The notes below the pieces were generated by a model that was not told the DNA's origin, searched no databases, and was given only the letters and a program-made list of their open reading frames with translations. Made by a program: the position numbers and the translations under genes. This document shows positions 1-6,900 of a DNA stretch of 9,876 nucleotides, piece after piece; within the stretch, counting starts at the first letter, position 1; each line of letters begins with the position of its first letter. Where the stretch lies: assembly GCA_937975735.1 (NCBI GenBank), contig CALJUI010000377.1, positions 1-9,876 of the forward strand, given 5' to 3'. Source of the stretch: an uncultured Rubrivivax sp. Its GTDB lineage: Bacteria > Pseudomonadota > Gammaproteobacteria > Burkholderiales > Burkholderiaceae_C.

Positions 1-1
1 C

Positions 2-673
2 TGGTGGGCGCGGCCGCTGCCGATCGCGCTGCTCGCGGCGCTCGCCGTGCTGATGCTGGCCTTCGCGCCGGCCCTGTGGCGCATGGGCGAAGGCGGCCCG
101 GCCACCGGCGACGACGGCGCACCGTGGCGCGTGACGCCGCTGCCCGGCGGCGGCATCGAGGTCTTCGGCCTCGCGCTGCCCGGCACCACGCTGGCCGACG
201 CACGCCGCCGCTGGGGCGAAGCGATGGCCGTGGCGGTGATGGCGCGCGCCGGCGACGCGGGCGCGCTGGAGAGCTATGTCGAGCGCCATCGCGCCGGCCC
301 GATCGAGGGCCGGCTGATCCTCAGCTGGCAGGCCGGCGACGACCGGGTCGCCGGCTGGCGGGCGTCGATCGAGGCCGAGCGGCTCGACGGTGGCACGCTG
401 CGCCATCCGCTGCGGGGCGTCGCGCTCGACGGCGCCGAGAACGCACGGCTGGTCGGCGCGACCTTCGTCGCCGGGCCGGCGCTGGACGCCACGATGGTCG
501 CGCAGCGCTTTGGCGAACCGGCCGAACGCGTGGCCGGCGACGGCGGCATCGAGCACTGGCTGTACCCGGCGATCGGTCTGGCGGTGCTGATCGACCCCAG
601 GGGCAAGGACCTGCTGCAGTACGTGGCGCCGGCCGAGGTCGAGCGCCGGCTGCGCGCGCCGCTGCGACCCTAG
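2..673 (+). CDS. Membrane-anchored conserved hypothetical protein, 5' end outside window
   Basis: The last 223 codons of a gene that begins upstream of the window. The first about 25 visible residues form a hydrophobic stretch (PLPIALLAALAVLMLAFAPAL), read as the single membrane anchor or signal-anchor; the rest would then lie in the periplasm. The first in-frame ATG (47) falls inside this segment, so it is not the true start. The soluble part has two similar pieces, near residues 58-71 (ALPGTTLADARRRWGE) and residues 160-175 (LDATMVAQRFGEP). Both resemble the short 'x-V-x-x-R-F-G-E-P' element of small envelope proteins. A conserved end (EHWLYP, GKDLLQYVAP) follows. I recall similar unnamed proteins in beta- and gamma-proteobacteria but know no function. 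The TAG stop overlaps the stop of the convergent gene. The reading frame is secure; function is unknown. Confidence 0.75.
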   Translation, partial: WWARPLPIALLAALAVLMLAFAPALWRMGEGGPATGDDGAPWRVTPLPGGGIEVFGLALPGTTLADARRRWGEAMAVAVMARAGDAGALESYVERHRAGPIEGRLILSWQAGDDRVAGWRASIEAERLDGGTLRHPLRGVALDGAENARLVGATFVAGPALDATMVAQRFGEPAERVAGDGGIEHWLYPAIGLAVLIDPRGKDLLQYVAPAEVERRLRAPLRP

Positions 674-1245
674 AAGGGCGCCGCGCTGCTTGCTTCGAGC
701 CGGCGGCCGTCGAGCGGATGGATCAGCGCGAGCGAGCGCGCGTGCAGGTGCAGCCGCGCGGGGGCGTCGTCTCGCGGGCCGTACAGGGCGTCGCCGACGA
801 TCGGGTGGCCGATCGCCTGCAGGTGCACGCGCAGCTGGTGGGTGCGACCGGTGACCGGTTCGAGCTCGAGCCGCGTCGTCCGGCCGTCGTGCGATCGGTC
901 GATCACCCGCCAGCGCGTCAGCGCCGGCCGGCCGCGATCGGCGTCGACGCGCTGCCTCGGCCGGTCCGGCCAGTCGGCGCCGATCGGCAGCGCGATCTCG
1001 CCGGCGTCGCCGTCGATCGCGCCATGCACCAGCGCCTCGTAGCGCTTGTCGACCGCGCGCGCGGCGAAGGCCATCGACAGCCGGCGCTGCAGCTCGGCGC
1101 CGCGGGCGGGCAGCATCACGCCCTGCCGCTGCGCGCGGGTCGACAGGCAGTCGGCCTCGCGGCGGCCGGGCACGGCGAGCAGGCCGGCCGGCTTGTCGAG
1201 CACGAGCAGCGCGGCATCGACGTGGATCGGCTCGAGCGCAGGCAT
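670..1245 (-). CDS. RluA-family pseudouridine synthase-like protein lacking the catalytic HRLD motif
   Basis: 191 residues, starting at the ATG whose complement is 1243-1245. The start is chosen because family homology begins at once (MPALEPIHVDAALLVLDKPAG) and a -10-like TATGCT lies 6 bases upstream. Recognisable RluA-family (COG0564) blocks are: LVLDKPAGLLAVPGR (14-28), KRYEALVHG (67-75), the C-terminal LEPVTGRTHQLRVHLQAIGH (128-147), GDALYG (151-156) and LHLHARSLALIHP (165-177). The family normally isomerises uridine in rRNA or tRNA through an aspartate in an HRLDxxTSG motif, located between the PGR block and the 'ARG' block. Here residues 36-48 run STRAQRQGVMLPARG directly, so about 18 residues including that aspartate are missing without loss of frame. 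The protein is therefore probably inactive as an isomerase, although the RNA-binding core is preserved. It could also be called a pseudogene. No other frame nearby encodes HRLD. Confidence 0.8.
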   Translation of the reverse strand: MPALEPIHVDAALLVLDKPAGLLAVPGRREADCLSTRAQRQGVMLPARGAELQRRLSMAFAARAVDKRYEALVHGAIDGDAGEIALPIGADWPDRPRQRVDADRGRPALTRWRVIDRSHDGRTTRLELEPVTGRTHQLRVHLQAIGHPIVGDALYGPRDDAPARLHLHARSLALIHPLDGRRLEASSAAPF

Positions 1246-1251
1246 CCCGCG

Positions 1252-1257
1252 AGCATA
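1252..1257 (-). promoter_or_regulatory. -10-like hexamer for the RluA-like gene, suggesting a leaderless start
   Basis: On the minus strand TATGCT (4 of 6 matches to TATAAT) is followed by six bases and then the ATG. Transcription would begin on or next to the A of the start codon. No Shine-Dalgarno sequence and no good -35 are visible, so this rests on position and on the similar arrangement at dnaE and the patatin gene. Confidence 0.4.
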
Positions 1258-1269
1258 GGCGGATGGCGG

Positions 1270-1298
1270 TTGACACGACCGCGGCCCGCGCGCATAGT
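1270..1298 (+). promoter_or_regulatory. Sigma70-type promoter upstream of the small ORF and rsgA
   Basis: A perfect -35 TTGACA (1270-1275), a 17-base spacer, and CATAGT (1293-1298, 4 of 6 matches to TATAAT). Transcription would start near 1305. A strong Shine-Dalgarno sequence and an ATG follow about 20-30 bases later. This is the best promoter match in the window. It could serve the 19-codon ORF, rsgA through a leader of about 215 bases, or both. Confidence 0.6.
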
Positions 1299-1332
1299 CC
1301 GCGCTCTTCGTCACTCGCCACAGGAGGCCGCC

Positions 1333-1392
1333 ATGGACAAGCATCTGCCCGCCCTCGCGTCGGCTCCGGTGCGCGCCTTCCCGCGCGACTGA
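1333..1392 (+). CDS. Possible 19-residue small protein or leader peptide
   Basis: A short frame encoding MDKHLPALASAPVRAFPRD, ending in TGA. It has a full AGGAGG Shine-Dalgarno sequence at 1322-1327, five bases before the ATG, and sits about 28 bases past the predicted start of the promoter at 1270-1298. The peptide has no hydrophobic segment and resembles nothing I know. Between its stop and rsgA lies a C-rich, G-poor stretch (1400-1471: 39 C and 18 G in 72 bases). That composition fits an unstructured leader or a Rho loading site. A leader-peptide role for rsgA is inference. It could also be a degraded gene remnant or a chance frame, but promoter, ribosome site and ATG in correct order argue that it is translated. 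Confidence 0.35.
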   Translation: MDKHLPALASAPVRAFPRD

Positions 1393-1520
1393 TCGACGAT
1401 CCCCCGCCGCGCCCCGCCGCGCGCGCCGAGCCGACCTTCTCTTCTCGACACCGCTGCCGCCGCTGACACGCGTCGGCCCGGGCGCCGCCGTGCGCCATCG
1501 ACCAGGAAGACCGACTCGAC

Positions 1521-2588
1521 ATGATCGACGACCAGACCTTCGCGCGCCTGCAGGCCATCGGCCTGACGGCCGCGCAACGACACCACATCGACGCCTCGGG
1601 CGAGGACCCCGAGGCCCCGTTCCTGCTGCGCGTGACCGCGGTGCAGCGCGACGCGCTGACCGTGCACGACGGCCAGCAGGAGCATCCTGCGCGCACCTGG
1701 CCGGCGCTGCTGGCCGCCGGCGATCCGCCGGCGGTCGGCGACTGGGTGTTCGCCGAGCGCAACCGTCACCGCGAATGGTGGGTGCGCCGGCGCGTGCCGC
1801 CGCTGACCGAACTCGCCCGCCGCCTGCACGACGGCCGCGACAAGATCGTGCGCACCGTCATCGTCAGCAACGTCGACACGGCGGTGCTGGTGATGGGGCT
1901 GGACCAGGACTTCAACCTGCGCCGGCTCGAGCGCTACCTGGCGCTGGCGCGGCTGTCGGGCGTCGGCGCGCTGGTCGTGCTGACCAAGGCCGACCTGTGC
2001 GAGCCGGCCTATGCCGAGCGGCGGCTGCAGGAGGTCTGCGCACTGCTGCCGCCGGGCGCCGACGCGGTCGCGCTGAACGCGCTCGGCGGCGAGCCGGCCG
2101 ATGCGATGGCACCCTGGCTCGATACGGGGCAGACCTTGGTGCTGCTCGGCTCCAGTGGCGCCGGCAAGAGCACGCTGACCAACGCCTTGCTCGGCCGCGC
2201 GGAGCAGGACACCGGCGCCAACCGCGCCGGCGACAGCCGCGGCCGCCACACGACGACCTCGCGGTCGCTGCACCCGCTGCCGGGCGGCGCCTGCCTGATC
2301 GACACGCCGGGGCTGCGCACCCTGCGGCTGGACGGCGACGAGGCGGCGCTGCAGGGCGTGTTCGACGACATCGCACAGCTGTCGCTGCGCTGCCGCTTCC
2401 GCGACTGCCGCCACCAGGCCGAGCCCGGCTGCGCAGTGCGCGATGGCGCGCCGCCGGAGCGCGTGCGCAACTTCCACAAGCTGCTGCGCGAGGCGCGGCG
2501 CGACACGATGAGCGCGCTCGAGCGGCGCGCCCAGCTGGCGCAGTGGAAGCAGCGAAGCCGCGCCGCACGTGCGCGCGACAAGCCGTGA
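1521..2588 (+). CDS. rsgA: Ribosome small-subunit maturation GTPase RsgA (YjeQ/YloQ family)
   Basis: 355 residues. It is a circularly permuted GTPase that binds late 30S ribosome precursors and checks the decoding centre, with hydrolysis stimulated by the 30S subunit. The order of motifs is diagnostic: G4 TKAD (155-158), then G1/P-loop GSSGAGKST (210-218), then G3 DTPG (261-264). An N-terminal OB-like domain occupies about residues 35-90. A zinc knuckle near the C-terminus has C291, C296, H298 and C304 (CRFRDCRHQAEPGC). DFNLRRLERYLALAR, before G4, resembles the longer RsgA subtype of about 350 residues. Some genomes carry it beside a shorter RsgA, so it may be a paralogue. The ATG at 1521 has only a weak, distant AGGAAG (1504-1509); family length supports it. 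It converges on the hydrolase gene with 10 bases between stops. Confidence 0.93.
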   Translation: MIDDQTFARLQAIGLTAAQRHHIDASGEDPEAPFLLRVTAVQRDALTVHDGQQEHPARTWPALLAAGDPPAVGDWVFAERNRHREWWVRRRVPPLTELARRLHDGRDKIVRTVIVSNVDTAVLVMGLDQDFNLRRLERYLALARLSGVGALVVLTKADLCEPAYAERRLQEVCALLPPGADAVALNALGGEPADAMAPWLDTGQTLVLLGSSGAGKSTLTNALLGRAEQDTGANRAGDSRGRHTTTSRSLHPLPGGACLIDTPGLRTLRLDGDEAALQGVFDDIAQLSLRCRFRDCRHQAEPGCAVRDGAPPERVRNFHKLLREARRDTMSALERRAQLAQWKQRSRAARARDKP

Positions 2589-2598
2589 ACCCAGCCGC

Positions 2599-3540
2599 TC
2601 AGCGCAGCCCGAGGAAGGCCTTGACCGGCACCAGCGTGCGCGCCGGGTCCTCCTCGTGCGGCAGGTGCGCGAGGTCGTCGAAGACCTCGAGCGTGCTGCC
2701 GGCGATGCGGGCGTGGAACTCGCGGCCGGCGGCGAGCGGGATCAGGCCGTCGCGCCCGCCCCAGAGGATCAGCGTCGGCTGGCGCACCGTCGCGATGCGA
2801 TCGGCGTCGGCGCCTGGCTGGTACTGGCCGATGCGCTTGGACAGCGCGCGGCGGTTGCCCTCGCGCAGCGCGAGCTCGAAATGGCGGTCGACCAGCTCGC
2901 CGCTGATCTTGTCGGGGCCGCCGTAGGCCTTGGCCACGCCCTCGGCGACGAGCGCGCGCGGCAGCACGTGTTCGCCCAGGCGATTGAGCACCGGCGTGCG
3001 CGCCATCAGCCAGGCCAGCGGCAGGCCGCTGCGGTCGACCGCGAGGCCGGCGGCGTCGACCAGGATCAACCGGTCGATGCGGTCCGGCGCCAGCGTCGCC
3101 GCACGCCAGGCGACCTCGCCGCCGAGCGAGTTGCCGCCGAGCACCACCTTCGCCAGGCCGAGCGCGTCGAGCAGGTCCAGCACGAAGCGGGCATCGGTGT
3201 CGACGCGGTAGTCGCCACTGGCGCGCGGCCCGGTCAGGCCGAAGCCGGGCAGGTCGAAGGTGATCACGCGGCGCTGGCGCTCCAGGCCGCGCACCCAGCC
3301 CTCCCAGGTGTGCAGGCTCGACGAGGTGCCGTGCACCAGCACGATCGGCACCGGGTCGCCGCGCGGCCCGACGTCGCGCAGGTGCACGAACTGGCCCTTC
3401 ACGTCGACGAAGGACGACGGCGGCAAGGCCCAGCGCGCCACCAGGGTCTCGACGGCGCGGTCCGGCGCGCGCGACAGCGCCAGCGCGATCGCGCTGAGCA
3501 TCAGCAAGATGCCGAACAGGCGCAGCAGCCAGGCCGTCAT
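2599..3540 (-). CDS. Membrane-anchored alpha/beta-fold hydrolase
   Basis: 313 residues. An N-terminal hydrophobic segment (about 4-22, WLLRLFGILLMLSAIALAL) would anchor the enzyme in the inner membrane, probably facing the periplasm. The catalytic domain follows: oxyanion turn HGTSSS (H70-G71), nucleophile elbow GNSLGG with Ser138, acid in WGGRDGLIP (Asp264), and base in DDLAHLPHEEDP (His292). A cap region lies at about 165-235. This is the general 'hydrolase fold 1' group (MhpC, epoxide-hydrolase and lipase relatives). A serine nucleophile points to an esterase, lipase or C-C hydrolase, not a dehalogenase or epoxide hydrolase, which use aspartate. The substrate cannot be read from sequence. 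The start has no Shine-Dalgarno sequence; a TAGAAT lies 33 bases upstream. The 78-residue gene lies 60 bases upstream on the same strand. Confidence 0.88.
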   Translation of the reverse strand: MTAWLLRLFGILLMLSAIALALSRAPDRAVETLVARWALPPSSFVDVKGQFVHLRDVGPRGDPVPIVLVHGTSSSLHTWEGWVRGLERQRRVITFDLPGFGLTGPRASGDYRVDTDARFVLDLLDALGLAKVVLGGNSLGGEVAWRAATLAPDRIDRLILVDAAGLAVDRSGLPLAWLMARTPVLNRLGEHVLPRALVAEGVAKAYGGPDKISGELVDRHFELALREGNRRALSKRIGQYQPGADADRIATVRQPTLILWGGRDGLIPLAAGREFHARIAGSTLEVFDDLAHLPHEEDPARTLVPVKAFLGLR

Positions 3541-3566
3541 CGGCCGGTCGGGGCGGCGGAAGTCAC

Positions 3567-3589
3567 GCGCGGCATTCTAGGAGCCGCGC
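3567..3589 (-). promoter_or_regulatory. Stem-loop with a -10-like TAGAAT in its loop, between the 78-residue gene and the hydrolase
   Basis: A perfect 7-base inverted repeat, GCGCGGC (3567-3573) and GCCGCGC (3583-3589), with a 9-base loop. On the minus strand the loop contains TAGAAT (3574-3579, 5 of 6 matches to TATAAT), placed to start transcription about 27 bases before the hydrolase ATG. The stem is also 11 bases past the stop of the 78-residue gene. It could be a terminator without a T-run, an operator around the hydrolase promoter, or both. No convincing -35 is present. Confidence 0.4.
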
Positions 3590-3600
3590 CGGGCCGGTCC

Positions 3601-3837
3601 TCAGGCGCGCTTGAGCTCCAGCCCGTTGGCGACGACGCGCATCGTGCCGTCCTTGCGCATGTCGACGATCTCGCCGCTGTCGAGACGGAACTCGAGCATC
3701 CCGGTGGGGGCCCAGTGCTCCTGGCCGTCGGCGACGGTGTCGTCGCGGCGGAGCTGTTCGTAGCCCATCACCTTGTAGGTGGCGCCGTCGCTGCCGCGGG
3801 CCTGGAACGATTCGAGCAGATGCAGTTTGCGGTCCAT
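3601..3837 (-). CDS. Conserved hypothetical protein, 78 residues
   Basis: It encodes MDRKLHLLESFQARGSDGAT through a C-terminal VVANGLELKRA. The start is set by AAGGAGG (3843-3849 complement), five bases before ATG, one of the strongest ribosome sites in the window. The protein is small, charged and soluble, without signal peptide or membrane segment. Short hydrophilic strands (TYKVMGYEQL, TGMLEFRLDSGEIVDM, GTMRVVANGLEL) suggest a compact beta-rich fold. I recall close relatives, also unnamed, in many Burkholderiales but know no function or domain name. The open frame continues far upstream across dnaE on this strand, but that is a by-product of codon composition. The gene is divergent from dnaE across 138 bases and may be followed by the hydrolase gene. 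Confidence 0.8.
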   Translation of the reverse strand: MDRKLHLLESFQARGSDGATYKVMGYEQLRRDDTVADGQEHWAPTGMLEFRLDSGEIVDMRKDGTMRVVANGLELKRA

Positions 3838-3871
3838 GGGAACCTCCTTGTGGATCTCCTGAAAAGGCGCC

Positions 3872-3927
3872 GGAGCGTCGTGCTCCTTCGGTCCGGACCA
3901 TTCTGCGACGATGCGCGTCGATTGCAA
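3872..3927 (-). promoter_or_regulatory. Candidate promoter, palindrome and leader hairpin for the 78-residue gene
   Basis: On the minus strand TTGCAA (3922-3927) and CAGAAT (3900-3905) are 16 bases apart, each 4 of 6 matches to consensus. Just downstream, GGTCCGGACC (3890-3899) is a perfect 10-base palindrome covering the expected transcription start, as an operator would. A 5-base-stem hairpin (GGAGC/GCTCC, 3872-3886) follows in the leader. The promoter is moderate and the operator role is inferred from position only. Confidence 0.35.
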
Positions 3928-3963
3928 ACCCCGCCCCCATCCCGGCGCCGCGGCACGCACTCC

Positions 3964-3969
3964 TAGAAT
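3964..3969 (+). promoter_or_regulatory. -10 hexamer of dnaE, suggesting a leaderless mRNA
   Basis: TAGAAT (5 of 6 matches to TATAAT), then GCCCGC, then the dnaE ATG. The distance puts the transcription start on the A of the start codon. There is no Shine-Dalgarno sequence within 20 bases of the ATG and no recognisable -35 at 16-18 bases. Confidence 0.5.
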
Positions 3970-3975
3970 GCCCGC

Positions 3976-6900
3976 ATGGCCTTCGTCCACCTGCGCATCC
4001 ACAGCGAGTATTCCGTCGTCGACGGCACCTTGCGCATCGACGCGGCCGCCGCCGCGGCCCGTGCCGATGGCCAGGGTGCACTGGCCATCACCGACCTGAA
4101 CAACCTGTTCGGCGCGATCAAGTTCTACAAGGCCTGCCGCAAGGCCGGCGTCAAGCCGCTGATCGGCGCCGACCTGTGGATGGAACCCTGGCCGGGCAGC
4201 GGCGACAAGTCGCCGAGCCGGCTGCTGGTGCTGGTGCAGGACCATGGCGGCTACCTGAACCTGTGCGAACTGCTCGCCCGCGCGTGGACGCGCAACGCGC
4301 AGCGCACGCAGGCCTGGGTCAAGTGGGACTGGCTCGAGGCGCTCGGCGGCGGACTGATCGTGCTGTCCGGCGCCGACCTCGGCACGTTCGGCGCCGCGCT
4401 GCTGGCCGGCGACCGCGCACGCGCCGGCGCCGTCGCGCAATGGCTGGCCGAGCGCTTCCCGGGGCGCTTCTACATCGAGTTGCAGCGCGCCGGGCTGCCG
4501 CACCACGAGGCCCATGTGCGCGCCGCGGTGCCGCTGGCCGCCGAGCTGGGCCTGCCGGTGGTCGCCACGCATCCGGTGCAGTTCCTCGAGGCCGACGACT
4601 TCGACGCCCACGAGGCGCGCGTCTGTGTCGCCGAGGGCGAACTGCTGTCCAATCCGCGCCGCGTGCGCCGCTTCTCGCGCGAGCAGCACTTCAAGTCGCG
4701 CGAGGCGATGGCCGAGCTGTTCGCCGACCTGCCGTCGGCGCTGGCCAACTCGGTCGAGATCGCACGCCGCTGCAACCTGCGGCTGACGCTGGACAAGCCG
4801 CAGCTGCCGGACTTCCCGACCCCCGACGGCAGCCCGATCGAGGCCTACTTCCGCCGCGCCTCGCGCGACGGCCTCGAGCAGCGGCTGGCGCACCTCTATC
4901 CCGACGCCGCCCGGCGCGACGCCGAGCGACCGCGCTACCTCGAGCGGCTCGAGTTCGAGATCGGCACGATCGAGCGGATGGGCTTCCCGGGCTACTTCCT
5001 GATCGTCTCCGACTTCATCACCTGGGCCAAGGCGAACGGCTGCCCGGTCGGTCCCGGCCGCGGCTCGGGCGCCGGCTCGTTGGTGGCCTACGCGCTGTCG
5101 ATCACCGACCTCGACCCGCTGCGCTACAAGCTGCTGTTCGAGCGCTTCCTGAACCCCGACCGCGTGTCGATGCCGGACTTCGACATCGATTTCTGCCAGG
5201 CCAACCGCGAACGGGTCATCGACTACGTCAAGGACAAGTACGGCCGCGACGCGGTGAGCCAGATCGCGACCTTCGGCACGATGGCCGCCAAGGCCGCGCT
5301 GCGCGATGTCGGCCGCGTGCTCGGCATGGGCTACGGCCAGGTCGACGGCATTGCCAAGCTGATTCCCGCGCCGCCCGGCAAGACGGTGACCCTGGCGCGG
5401 CCACCGGCGGAGCCCGACCCCGGCGTGATCTACGCGCGGCTGGAAGCGCCCGAGCTCGAGCAGCGCGAGGCCGCCGAGGAGGAGGTGGCCGAGCTGCTGG
5501 CGCTGGCGATGCGCGTCGAGGGCATCGTGCGCAACGTGGGCATGCACGCCGGCGGCGTGCTGATCGCGCCGGGCAGGATCACCGACTTCTGCCCGCTGTA
5601 CCAGCAGCCCGGCAGCGACAGCGCGGTCAGCCAGTTCGACAAGGACGACGTCGAGGCGATCGGTCTGGTCAAGTTCGACTTCCTCGGCCTGGCCACGTTG
5701 ACGATCCTGGAGCTGGCGCGCGAGTACATCCTGCAGCGCCGGCCCGAGCGCGCCGGATTCCGCTTCGAGTCGCTGCCGCTGGACGACCCCAAGGTCTACC
5801 AGCTGTTCTCCAACGCGCTGACCGAGGCGGTGTTCCAGTTCGAAAGCCGGGGCATGCGCGGCATGCTGCGCGACGCCCGGCCGACGCGGCTGGAGGACCT
5901 GATCGCGCTGAACGCGATGTACCGCCCGGGGCCGATGGACAACATCCCCTCGTTCTGCGCGCGCAAGCACGGTCGCGAGTCGGTGACCTACCCGCACCCG
6001 CTGCTCGAGCCGGTGCTGGCCGAGACCTACGGCATCTTCGTCTACCAGGAACAGGTGATGCAGGCGGCGCAGGTGCTGGGCGGCTACTCGCTCGGCCAGG
6101 CCGACCTGCTGCGCCGCGCGATGGGCAAGAAGAAGGCCGAGGAGATGGCGCAGCAGCGCGCCACCTTCCGCGCCGGCGCGGCCGAGAAGGGCATCGACGA
6201 GCGCCAGGCCGACGAGGTCTTCGACCTGATGGAGAAGTTCGCCGGCTACGGCTTCAACAAGAGCCACGCCGCGGCCTACGCGCTGCTGGCCTACCACACG
6301 GCGTGGCTGAAGGTGCACTGCCCGGCGGAGTTCTACGCCGCCAACATGACGATCGAGCAGGACAACACCGACAAGCTCAAGGTGCTGCTGAACGACGCCA
6401 AGCTGTTCAACATCGTCGTCGAGGCGCCTGACGTCAATCGTGGTGTCGCCCGCTTCGAGCCGGTCGACGACCGCACGGTGCGCTACGGGCTGGCCGCGAT
6501 CAAGGGCACCGGCGCGAGCGCGGTCGAGGCGATCGTCGCCGCGCGCGAGGGTCGCGGTGCGCACGAGGGCAAGGGCAGCGGACCCTTCCACAGCCTGTTC
6601 GACTTCTGCGCCCGCGTCGACCGCCAGCGCGTCAACAAGCGCGCGGTCGAGGCGCTGATCAAGGCCGGCGCCTTCGACGGCGTGCACGCCGACCGCGCCT
6701 CGCTGCTGGCCAGCGTCGGCCTGGCCTTCGAGTGGGCCGACACCCAGGACGCCAACGCGCTGCAGGTCGGCCTGTTCGACTTCGGCGACTCGCATGCCGC
6801 CAGCCACCAGGAGCCGGCGCTGGTGCCGGCCGAGACCTGGACGCTGAAGGAGCGGCTGATCCTGGAGAAGTCCGCGCTCGGGCATTGCCTGTCGGGGCAT

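Noticed and set aside
1246..1344. A longer start for the RluA-like protein at 1344
   Set aside because: The extra 33 residues have no family similarity, no Shine-Dalgarno sequence, and would run through the promoter and small ORF on the other strand.
4..1392. A long plus-strand open frame starting at the left edge
   Set aside because: Arg/Ala-rich translation without motifs, overlapping the real gene at 2-673 and the synthase gene on the other strand. Only the final 19 codons have translation signals.
2585..2605. A terminator between rsgA and the hydrolase gene
   Set aside because: Only 10 bases lie between the stops, and no inverted repeat with a T-run is visible nearby.
2569..3966. A long plus-strand open frame opposite the hydrolase and the 78-residue gene
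   Set aside because: No motif, biased composition, and the minus-strand hydrolase has a complete catalytic triad.
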